From Rehmannia glutinosa (lineage: Eukaryota; Streptophyta; Magnoliopsida; Lamiales; Orobanchaceae), in assembly GCA_016081115.2 (NCBI GenBank), contig JABTTQ020001093.1:62001-126000 (forward strand): a stretch of DNA of 64,000 bases, written 5' to 3'. Every line of letters starts with the position of its first letter. Within the stretch, counting starts at the first letter, position 1. Below are positions 1 through 11,400 of the stretch, in pieces. The position numbers and the translations under genes were made by a program. The notes under the pieces were generated by a model that worked only from the letters and a program-made list of their open reading frames with translations, did no database searches and was not told where the DNA came from.

Positions 1-320
1 TTATTGCACAAATAAAGATTTTTATTTAAATTTTAGATTTTAAAGAATTAAATTATACACACAAGAGTACTGTTAGAAATTCATTATATGAATTTTGATG
101 ATGACAAATAGGCTAGAACATGTTAGATATCCAAAGGTTTTCTTTTTATAGCTAGAATCTGTTTAGGGTTAGATCTCCAAAGTTTTTCTTGTTATAGCTT
201 CCATTGAGTTTCAAACCGAGAAGAAGAGACTACTAAGTGGTTGATCCGTTGATGGCCATAGTTAAACTTGTAAAAAAGAAAACAACATAAGCACAAGTTG
301 AGGGGAACTGGAGATTATAG
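1..320. other. AT-rich flank, nothing recognised
   Basis: No coding frame, repeat boundary or RNA gene can be supported here. Short frames are broken by stops. It precedes a cluster of small inverted-repeat elements. Confidence 0.4.
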
Positions 321-603
321 CGTGTTTGGATGAGCTTATGAGCTCTTTAATTAAAATATCTTATAAGATCGATGTTTGAAAGCTTATAAGTTGTTTCAAT
401 TTAATTTGTTTGGTAAACTTTGTGAAAAAGATATTTTGATTATAGAATTATATTACTAATATCTTAAAAGCTACATCATCTTATTTTGCCCAAACCCTTC
501 AACAACTTATTTTTAAAATAATATCTAACATCTTATAAGCTCAAAAAATATAACTTATAAGATGTAGGAGCTTATAAATTATTTTAAATAAGTTTCGCCA
601 CAC
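321..603. repeat. Foldback MITE, GTGTTTGG / CTTATAAG family, copy 1
   Basis: The left end begins GTGTTTGGATGAGCTTATGAGC and the right end, read on the other strand, begins GTGTGGCGAAACTTATTT, with many CTTATAAG units between. A second copy lies in a CNOT10 intron at 18408-18805, where the right end reads as GTGTTTGGCTGAGCTC on the minus strand. No coding capacity is seen, so it is probably a non-autonomous inverted-repeat element. The exact ends are approximate. Confidence 0.5.
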
Positions 604-743
604 TTTTGAAGATGGAGAAAATAAATCCAAGTTTTGGATCATAATAAACCTTTGACATTCGAAAAAACAGTCAAAACTTTGAAAGTTGAATAAAGTCTTG
701 GAAAATATTAAAATGTTGTTAATTAATATTTTTTCACTACCTC

Positions 744-981
744 TCTTAGAATTCCCATGTCCCTAGAACTATCCATTGTCTTATATAAATAGGGGACATG
801 TTGGAAGACTCCAAGAGTGAAATGAAAAAAAAAAAAAATACAATCGTAACAATATGAAGATTTCATCAATAAAATTAGGGATGATTATTAAAAAAAAAAA
901 AAGAGATTTGGGCTAATTACACAAAATATATTTTTTTTTTTAAAATTGCGAATACCACTTGAGATTCGATTGCCTTACATT
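744..981. repeat. Direct repeat, left copy, flanking a copia fragment
   Basis: This stretch (TCTTAGAATTCCCATGTCC through CGATTGCCTTACATT) is repeated at 1758-1978 with about 90 percent identity by eye. It contains CTTATATAAATAGGGG, a TATA-like core, so it may be an LTR piece. Its right half runs into the AGGG/TTGGGCTAATT foldback repeat found elsewhere in the window. The two copies bracket an antisense copia integrase fragment. Confidence 0.5.
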
Positions 982-1757
982 GGCACTCTGTTGATTATAT
1001 GAGTAGCTGTTAAGACACATTCATCCCAAAAATCCAAAGGAACTTTAGACTGAAAAAGAAGAGCTATGGCAACTTGTAAAAGATGTTGGTGTTTTCTTTC
1101 AACAATACCATTTTATTGTGGTGTTTTACACATGTTGTTTAGTGAATAATACCATTTTCTTTATAAAAATTGGGAAGCAAGAACTCAAGGCCATTATCAG
1201 ACCTAAGACATTTAATCTCTGTTAAACAGAGTAAGAACATATTTATAAAAGCATGCAAATGAATTTTGGTTTATGATTTTGTCTTCGTCATATACATTCA
1301 AGTACACCTAGAAAAATCATCTGCAATAGTTAAAAAATATTTAAAACCATTATGTGATATGGTAGAAAAAGGACCCCATATATCACAACAAATTAAATCA
1401 AAAAATAGACTGGGATCAACTAGAACTTGTATAGAAATGTAATTTATTTTGTGTAGCAAAGTGACAAACATCACAAGAATCAAAGTTTGTACATTTAGAA
1501 GAATGTAACTGAGGTATTAAGACAACCGTTTTGCAGAAATATGTCATAATGTAGAATGCAAAGACTAGTGTCTGAACTAAACATAGCAGCAACATGAAGA
1601 TGCAAATGATAGAGGCCACATTTCTCTTCAGCAGAACCAATCATCCTCAATATTTTCATGTCATTTAATAAGCATTTAGAAGGCAAAAAATGGAGAGCAA
1701 GATGAGAGGATTTGGTAAGATTAGATACAGTTCAATTTGATGTTGGATCTTTACATT
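982..1757 (-). pseudogene. Decayed Ty1-copia GAG-pre-integrase/integrase fragment
   Basis: On the minus strand the translated pieces run from GSAEEKCGLYHLH (GAG-pre-integrase side) through DLICCDIWGPFS and YFLTIADDFSRCT (integrase core, with the first and second acidic residues in CDIWG and ADDFSR) to DFWDECVLTATHIINRVP (integrase C-terminal side). Frameshifts and stops separate them. Protease, reverse transcriptase and RNase H are absent, so this is a fragment. It is flanked by the direct repeats at 744-981 and 1758-1978. Confidence 0.75.
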
Positions 1758-1978
1758 TCTTAGAATTCCCATGTCCCTGGAACTATCCATTGTCTTATAT
1801 AAATAGGGGACATGTTGGAAGACTCCAAAAGTGAAATGAAAAAAAAAATACAATTGTAGATTCCATCAATAAAATTAGGGATAAATACAAAAAAAAAAGG
1901 TTGGGCTAATTAAAAAAAAAAGAGCAAGAAGTTTTTCAAAATTGCGAAAAATCACTTGAGATTCGATTGTCTTACATT
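1758..1978. repeat. Direct repeat, right copy, flanking a copia fragment
   Basis: Second copy of the 744-981 sequence, again with TATATAAATAGGGG. Here the sequence continues past CTTACATT into a complete foldback element, while in the left copy it stops there and the integrase fragment begins. The duplicated unit therefore includes half of that foldback element. Confidence 0.5.
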
Positions 1979-2145
1979 TTCCTCTCTTCGTAAGCAAAAA
2001 ATATTTCAAAAATCTCCCTAGTATATATAGAAATATTATAATCACAACCTTAAATTTAAGACATGATTTTTATAATTTTGGAACATCTCGAAATATGCTT
2101 TTTATTTAATTAGCCCAAACCTCAAAGAATATTTTTTTTATTCCA
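1877..2145. repeat. ~270-bp foldback MITE family A, copy 1
   Basis: It begins AGGGATAAATAC...GGTTGGGCTAATT and ends AATTAGCCCAAACCTCAAAG, so the ends are inverted copies of each other. Shared internal landmarks are CGATTGTCTTACATTTTC, TTCGTAAGCAAAAAA and CCTTAAATTTAAGACATGA. The same landmarks occur at 2849-3123, 57688-57951 and 60464-60748. No coding potential is seen. Confidence 0.6.
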
Positions 2146-2427
2146 TAAATATTTTACTTGTAGCCTACCAAATTTCCATAATTACGCTTTGCATCACACA
2201 TTGCATTGCCATTCGACACGTTTAAGGTGCATGCAATAATGCCAAATGGCTTCACAATGAAAGAGATCCTCCACCTCACCACTCACCACCTCTTTTCCTC
2301 TATCTACCCATATTTATTCATTTTATAAAGACTTGTGTCCCGAACAGAGAAGCAAAATTAATAAACGATCCAAGGCAATTAACTGATATAACTTAATAGG
2401 AATAGAGCAAAAACATATATAGCGTAA

Positions 2428-5400
2428 ATGTCAGGATCAATAGTGGAACCTCATGACAAGATGAGGCGTCGTGATGTTAACAAAGTGGCTAGGGGAGAGC
2501 AAGCCCCTCGTCCGCCTCAGCAATCGCCCTCCGTCTCCCGGCCACCGCCGCCCTCCTCCACCACCTCCAAGGTATCTTAATTTAATAGTATTCATTTTTA
2601 ATCTTATACATGTACATATATAATTTTGTACGTGTCTTGTAGTAATTTAATTTGTGCAGCTCACTATATAATATTATGCTTAACTGAATATTAAGCTTTG
2701 TTTGCTGTAATCTTGGTTATACTTGGGTAATGTCGGGTAGATTTTATGCCGGGTGGGGATAAATCTATTGTGACACTCTGTCATGCAAAATTATTGTTTT
2801 ATCACTTAAAGTTCCTATTGCAGAATAATTACATGCTACAAAGAAATTAGGGATATTTTTACAAATATTCCCCTGAGGTTGGGCTAGTTACAACTTACAA
2901 GAAAAAAAAAAAACAGATGTTTTTGAGAATTGCAAAACAGATTCCGTCTTACATTTTCTTGCTTCATAAGCAAAACACATTTCAAATAGCCCTCGATATT
3001 CATTGAAATATTACAGTTATCTCATTAAATTTAAGATAGAATCAAGGGCTTTATGTAATTTGAAACATCTCCGGGTTTCTTTATAATCAGCCCAAACCTC
3101 AAAGTTCGTTTTGTAATTATCCCTTTTATTGATGAGCATTGAGGACTTATTCAAGAAGCTTTGAGGTACATGAAAGCCAAGTAGACAGGTGAGCTGAATA
3201 ACCGATTAAGTGATAGATGCTGAAGGGTGGGTTGGGAATCAGATAGTTATTTGTTTTTCTTTTTTCATAACCGATCGACGCGGTTGATGGAATTACATGG
3301 TGAATGCAGGTGGATACCGATGCCCTCAAACCGTCTCAATCCAAGAATGAGAATTCATCCAATCAGATGCGGCGTTGTTATGACAGTTACCATGAGTACC
3401 ACAAGTGTGTATTTACATATTTTTCCCCTTGCATCAAAGCTTGCACTTCTTTATGTTCTTTTTTAGTGAATGTCATCCTTAAAAATCTTTAAAATGTGTA
3501 ACTTTGCTTGAAAACACAAAATCGCAATATAAAACCTATAGGTATATGTAAGCTATACAACAACTATTTATTTAGTTTGGGGCCTTCTAATTAGTTTAAG
3601 GCCTAATTACAAAATCGGTCCCGTAACTAGAGGGGATTAGCGTGCAATTTTGTTCCTCTAAATATTTTAGATAGAAATTTTGATCCCGTAATAGTTTGAT
3701 TCCGTAATATTTTGATTCTGTGAAATTTTGATTCCATAAGTTCTAATTTGTGCAATTTCAGGCCTACACATTCTAATTTTGTGCAATTTTTGTCCCAACT
3801 AGGTGTTTTAATATATCATTTCTTCTCACGATATCCTGGTCCTTTTAGCCAAAATACCCAAAATATTTATTACAGTTAAAAAGCTACAAGATTGGAATTG
3901 TTGTTTTGACTATAGGGTATAATTGTCAAGGGCCGAACTGTCACGTCAAGAAGTTACAGGACTAAGATTGACAATGACTAAGATCGACAACCCCTTAGGA
4001 CCAGTGTTTTAAATACCGTACCGGTGATCAAACCGGCCAAGCCACCGGTATGCGGTTCAACCGATCGGACCGGTTCAACCGCCGGTTTTACCGGTTTTAA
4101 TAAAAAATATTTATTTGAAAATATAATATATAAAATATTAATATAATTTATTAATATAGAAGGGAAAGTTGTATATGTTTAGTTAAAACGAAAAAATGTA
4201 TATATTTAGCTCAAAAATGACATAAATATATTAAATATTAAGTTTATAAATTCTATTTCTATAAAAAAGTGAAAAAAATACAAAAACTAAAAAAAAAAAA
4301 GCAAATTCCGGTTCAACCGGTTTTTAGGTCGGTATGGCGGTATTGTCCGATTTGGCGGTATTGGCCGGTATTGACGGTTTAACCGTTAAAACGGTTATTA
4401 GGACCTTACCGTCATCGGGTCCGACCACCCAGATCCCAGTATAACTTAGGTTGAACCGCCGTGCACGGCACGGTATTTTGAACAGTGCTTAGGACTAGTA
4501 TTGCAATTAGGCCATAGTTTAATGAAAAGTAATTACATGAGAAGGAGATATTGTTAGATAAATGTTTTTATCATGATTTTGATGATTTTGTTCAAATGAG
4601 TTTTTATACCAAAACAATGTCCCTAAATGTTGTCCCTATACTTCCGATCGATCTAAAATGTTTTTACTATTTTTGAATATTTCTTGAAGTTTATTTTCAA
4701 TAAAACATTGGACAACACATTTGTTTTTCGACCGGCCGCCTCTATAGGGCAACCCGCACTGAGTTGAGCTAAGAAACGAGAAAATGGGACGTAAGAAAAA
4801 AAAAAAGCGAGCGGCGGCCAAGTCGTCGACCAGGTGGGGGCCGGTGTGGTCGACCAGGTGGGCGCACGGTGTGGTCGACCGGTCGGCCGACCGGCGATTG
4901 CACCGCAAGTTGGATTTTTGTTCCGACTTCTCATTTCGTAAAAATGTCGGCGGCAACTGGAGTCACTAAGGCGGCCGACGGTCGCACCCCTTTGACCGGT
5001 CCCCTGTGTAAAAATTCGCAGAATTCAATTTCAATCTTATCTCTGCGCCGACCGGTCGAACCCCTGTTTTGACAAAGAAACTATCTCTGTTGCATTTTGC
5101 ATGACTTTTCCTTATTTTGTGGGATTGATTTCTAACACTATATTGATGATTTTAAATGGTTTCTTTTTAAAGCAAATTACTCCCCAAGGAGGAGCCAATG
5201 TCGGAAATCAAAGCCAAGACCTCTCCTATAAATAGAGGCTTCATTCAAGCAACAAGACACAACACTCTATACAAGCAAAGAGCAAACAAAGCAAACACTT
5301 TCATATATCTTGTTGTATTAGCCTTAGCACTTTCACTTGCACAAATTTGAGGTCTAGGCTTTTAATTCTTGATTACACTTGTACTCATATTGTATCAATC

Positions 5401-8400
5401 ATTATTGAGTTGTAATCTTGATTTTGGTCATCATTCAACACAAGACATCCTTGTGAGTATTATTGTGGTAAGAATACACTTGGGTGATCTAGGTGATAGG
5501 TGTTTGAAGGTTGTGGTAATCTTCAAAGGTGTTGTAAAAGGATTGTGGTAATCCTCAAGGTGGTGTAAGAGGGTTGTGGTAATCCTCAAGGTGTTGTATT
5601 AATTTTTGGTAAATTAATAAAACCTTTTTTTCTTTTGAAATCCATCCCGGATATACTGGGGTGGTAGAGGATTAGGCCCTAGGTGGGTTGAACCTCTTTA
5701 AATTGACGAGTGTTGTTTTATTTCCGCATTTACATTCTCGTCTTTGTTTGATTATTCGAAAAAGAGGGTAAAATCTGAAAAACCGAGATAATCTATTCAC
5801 CCCCCCCTCTAGATTATCGTAGCCACTTGGACTAACAAGTGGTATCAAAGCCAAACTCTTTGGCTAGCTCGTTCCGAGTAAAGAGAAAAGATCCATGGCT
5901 ACGAATGACGCTTATCTCACCACCGGCGCCTCCACCAACAAGCCACCATTGTTCGACGCCAACAACTACGCATTTTGGAAAGACCGTATGGAGTGCTTTC
6001 TACAAGGGTGCGGATTTGACATATGGAATGTGGTTATTGAAGGAGTTGATCAACCAACAAAAAAAATGGAGGATGGCACCTCGGCTCCTAAACCTTTCAA
6101 GGAGTTCGATGAAAATGATAAGAAGGCTTTCTCTCTAAACGGTAAGGCCTTAAATATTTTGCATTGCTCACTTACCGCCACCGAGTACAATCGCATACGA
6201 GGCATAAGGTCGGCACATGAGGTTTGGGAAAAATTGGAGACTATATATGAAGGGACAAAGAAGGTCAAGCAAGCTAGAAAGACCATGCTTGTTAAAGACT
6301 TTGAAAACTTTAACATGTATGATGGTGAAAGCATCTCCAAGATGGTGGAAAGGCTTGACAACATTGCCAATCCTCTTGTGGCCCTCAGTAAAGTCATCTC
6401 CGAAGAAGACAAAGTGACTAAGGTATTGAATGCTCTTCCCGGCTCATGGTCCAAAAAGGTGACGGCAATCACGGAAGCACAAAATCTTGAGACACTCAAG
6501 TTTGACGAGCTCATCGGGAACCTCCTCATCTATGAAGTCTATCTCAAGGAGAGGAAAAATACCAAACCAACCATCAATCAATCGGGTATGCAAAATATTC
6601 CTAAAGGTCTTGCTTCCTCTTCTAATAATGCATACTATGATAATGATGATGATGATGAGGAGACGGCCGCACTTGTTCGAAAATTTGCAAAATTTGTGAA
6701 TAAAAATAAAGCAAGAAAACCAAGAGATAATGCTTGCTTTAAGTGCGGAAAGCCCAGGCACTTCATAGCCGATTGCCCAAAACTCAATGAGGAGGAACAA
6801 AAGAAAAAGAAGCCTTTTCCGAAAAAGAAGGCTCTAAATGCGGATGTCAAAACTTGGGATGAGCTACTCGAGACATCCGACGAGGAAGGTGAAACCGAAC
6901 ATGGTCTTATGGCTATAGACGATGAAAATAATGAGGTACGCTCTAACTCCTCTACCTCCTCCTTAGTTGATGAATTGCAATGTGATTTTGATGAGTTGCA
7001 AAATGAATTTCAAAAATTAATTGTTAAATACAAGAGTTTAAAGAAGGAGCATAAAGAGCTTAAAATAGAAAAGGATAAATTATTTACATCTTATGAGACT
7101 CTTGATCATGTTCATGCTATTACCCTTACTCAAATTCAAACTCTTGAAACCGAGAAACAAATGCTCACTAATGATATTGATAATTTGAAAAAGGATGTGC
7201 ATCGTTTTAATTTAAGCACGGATAAGGTTACTAAAATTTTAGATGCACAAAAGAGGTGAGCATTCAAAACAAGGACTTGGTTACAAACCATTTCAAAAAG
7301 TCTTTAAGAAAAATAACCAAGGTCCGACTTTCATACGTCTAGTAGCTCTCATACTCCTACTTGTTTTTATTGTGGCAAAATTGGACATTATGCTAATAAT
7401 TGCAAATTGAGAAATAGCTCTAGTTATGTTTGGAGACCCAAAGGTCTCAAAACTAACCCCATGGACCCCAAAATTATAGGGTACCTAAAAGAAATGCTTT
7501 TGTAGGTAATAGGGGCTATAACAACCATGGAGGATTCGAAATGGCTCGTGGACAGCGGATGTTCACGCCATATGACCGGGAGGAGAGAGCTTTTTACCAA
7601 CATCAAGCTCCAAGAAGAGGGTATGGTCATGTTCGGCAATGGCAAAGGAAAAATTCTTGGAAATGGAGAAATTGGTAACTCTTCTTTCTCTCTTTGTAAT
7701 GTTCTTTTAGTAGAAGGGCTTAAGTTTAATTTGATAAGTGTTAGCCAACTTTGTGATTCAAATTATGATGTTTCTTTTAATAAAGAAAAATGCCTTATTC
7801 TTAAAAATGGTAATATTATTTGTGAAGCAAATAGAAAAGGCAATCTTTACAAAATTTGTACTAGTGATTTGGTTAGTCAAAATGTTTCTTGTCTTGTCGC
7901 CAATAATGATTTAACGAGTTTATGGCATAGGCGACTCGGACATGTTGGATACAAGAATTTGAAAAATATTTACAAAAACCAACATGTAAAAGGACTACCC
8001 AAATTGAATTTTGAAAATCTTGGCTTATGTGACACTTGTCAAAAGAACAAATTAGTTAAGAGTAGTTTTAAGCCCAAAAATGAAATTTCCACTACCAAAC
8101 CCCTACAATTGCTTCACCTTGATTTGTATGGGGATATTGGTACGGCTAGTCTAAGTGGAAAACATTATACTTTCGTTATTGTCGATGATTTTTCTAGATA
8201 CACTTGGGCTCTTTTTCTTGCAAATAAAAGCGATGCTAGTTAATGAGTTTGTTAAGTTGTGTAGACGCATTGAGAATGAAAAGGAAGATACTATTAAAAC
8301 TATTCAAGTGATCGAGGCGGAGAATTTGACGGTGAGTTTAGAGTCTTTTGTGAAACCAAGGGATATACACACAATTTTTCGGCTCCAAGGACACCTCAAC

Positions 8401-11400
8401 AAAATGGTGTAGCCGAAAGGAAGAATCGGACGCTACAAGAAATGAGTCGGTCCATGCTCAATGAATTTTCTCTTCCAAAATATTTTTGGGCGAAGCCGTA
8501 AGTACCGCTTGCTATGTCATTAATCGAGTTTATATTCGTCCTAAAATGAATAAAACTCCATATGAGCTTTGGAAAGGAAGAACTCCAAATATTAGTTATT
8601 TCAAAATATTTGGATGTAAGTGCTTTATTTTGAATACTAAGGATCAATTGGACAAACTTGATCCTAAGGCCGATGAAGGAATATTTATGGGGTATTCAAC
8701 CAAGAGCAAAGCATATCGGGTTTACAACAAGACTAGCATGGTTGTTGAAGAATCTATTCATGTCAAATTTAATGAAGCCTCGGGTGTTGAAAGAATACCC
8801 AATGACGATAGTGATGAAGAGGATATTGTTGAACCTATTGTTCAAAGTGATGCTCATAATGATAAACCTTCTATTTCATATGATCAACCTTCAAGTTCAA
8901 ATGTTCCTCAAGAAGATAGGGGTGATCTTGAATCTTCCCGTAGCATTGAAATTTAAGGAGATCACCCAAAAGATCTTATTATTGGTGATCCCCTTGATAA
9001 AGTAATGACTCGAATGAATTTTGCCGAGAAAGCTCTTATATCTCAAAAAGAGCCTAAAAGTGCTAAGGAAGCTATTGAGGATGAAGATTGGTTTTTGGAA
9101 ATGCAAGAGGAGTTGAATCAATTTGAAAGAAATGATGTATGGGAATTAGTACATTGTCCTCCATCTCAAACAATTATTGGTACAAAATGGGTATTCCGGA
9201 ACAAACTTGATGATCAAAGCAACATTGTTCGAAATAAGGCAAGGTTAGTAGCTCAAGGGTATTGTCAAGAAGAAGGTATTGACTATGATGAAACTTTTGC
9301 ACCCGAAAGCACGTTTAGAAGCTATTCGTATTTTACTTGCCTATTCTTGTTTCAAAAATTTCAAACTTTACCAAATGGATGTTAAATCCGCTTTCTTAAA
9401 TGGTATTATTCAAGAAGAAGTCTATGTAAAACAACCTCCGGGGTTTGAAAATTTTTCTAGGCCTAATGATGTTTATAAACTTAAGAAGGCTTTGTATGGT
9501 TTAAAACAAGCACCCCGTGCATGGTATGATAGACTTAGTTCTTTTCTTTTGCAAAATGGTTTTACAAGAGGTAAAGTTGATACTACACTCTTTGTTTTTG
9601 AAAAAGGGCAAGATTGTTTACTTGTGCAAATTTATGTTGATGATATTATCTTTGGTGCTACTAATGAATCTTTGTGCAAGAAATTCTCCAAGTTAATGCA
9701 AGGTGAATTCGAGATGAGTATGATGGGGGAGCTAAACTTCTTCCTTGGACTTCAAATTAAGCAATGCCAAGAAGGTATTTATATTTCGCAATCAAAGTAT
9801 ACAAAAGAACTTTTGAAGAAGTTCGGCATTGAAGAAGGAAGAACCGTCTCGACTCTATGGCAACCAATGTCAAAATTGACAAAGATGAAAAAGGCAAGCG
9901 GTTGATGAATCCAAGTATCGAGGTATGATTGGTAGTTTACTTTATTTAACCGCTAGTAGACCAGGACATTCTTCATGACGTATGCCTATGTGCTCGTTTT
10001 CAAAGCAATCCAAAAGAATCTCACATGAGTCGTTAAACGGATTTTTCGATATTTGAAAGGCACTATTCAATATGGTTTATTTTATCCAAAGAATGAAATC
10101 TTTTCTCTTAAAGGTTATAGTGATTCGGACTATGCGGGTAATATTGATGATCGGAAAAGTCTTAGGATCATGTCAATTTTTTAGCGATTGCCTAGTTTCT
10201 TGGTTTTCAAAGAAGCAAAGCGTGTTTCTCTTTCAACGGGCCGGCGAATATATTTCGCCGCATTTTGTTGTACTCAACTTCTTTGGATGAAACAAACCTT
10301 AGCGGATTACAAATGCTCTTTTGAAAACGTACCTATCTTTTGTGATAATATATCCGCTATAAATATTGCTCAAAACCCGGTTCATCATAACCGTACTAAA
10401 CATATTGAGATTCGACATCATTTTCTAAGGGATTGTGTTTCAAAACGAAAAATTGAGATATCGTTTGTGCCATCTCAAGATCAATTAGCGGACATTTTTA
10501 CAAAACCGCTAACTTCCGAGACTTTTTTGCGTCAATACGAGCTCGGTTAGGCATAATGCATATTGAATGAGGTCTACGTTTGCATTTTGCATGTTTTTAA
10601 AACTTAGGGCGAAAAATCGGATTTTTGGTTGAAAATTCGGATTTTGAAAAATTTTTGAAACAAAAAAATTTGAAGAGGTTGAGGGCAACCGGTCGCCCTC
10701 AACGTCGACCGTCGCCCTAGGCTAAATTTTGGTTTAAGTTCGATTCTGTCTTGATTTTGATTTCACTTCTTTTTGCCATTTTTCGTCCTCTTTGCCAAAT
10801 GCACACTATTGTCACTCAAAATTGATTTTCATGCATTCCATTCATATCTTGGACCTTATATAGCATGTTTATCATCATCATTGCACATCTTTTCCGATCA
10901 AATGGTAAGAATTTTTCTTACTTTGCTCAATTAGGTTGAACCTGAGTTTATGGCTTTCTTGTATATTTCTTGATAAATTTTGCTTATGATCTTGTTGAGA
11001 TTAGTTATTATGTTGTATTGTATGATGTTTAATGTGGATTGGTGATGAAATTTTTGGCTTGGATCATTTACAAGGGCTATATACAACTTTTTTATTTTTC
11101 ACGCCCACAATGTGTTCGATGAAATGTTTCAATGAAAATTTCAACTTCTACATGATTCTCTCGCTTCCAAAAGTCTTCTATACTCATTGAGATCATGTTT
11201 TGGGAAATAAACGAGCGTATGAACTCTTCATGATACATTTCTCCCATTTTCCTTGGTTTTTAAGCCTAAATTGCTCAATGGTTGATAAACCATTTCTTTG
11301 GCGCACTTTGATATACTTCTATGATGTTTCTATCATCCTAACATTCTTTTGATGATTCCAAAGGGGAGAAACAGGGAAATTGGCTCGTTAGCTCAAAGAA

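Noticed and set aside
3406..3408. COX6B-like exon 2 extended to include TGT before GTATTT
   Set aside because: That donor puts exon 3 out of frame; using GTGTGT at 3405 joins the CX9C cysteine correctly.
5672..5854. Minus-strand frames in the copia LTRs
   Set aside because: They lie in LTR and primer-site sequence and have no protein likeness.
6050..6529. 159-residue minus-strand frame in gag
   Set aside because: Shadow of the gag reading frame.
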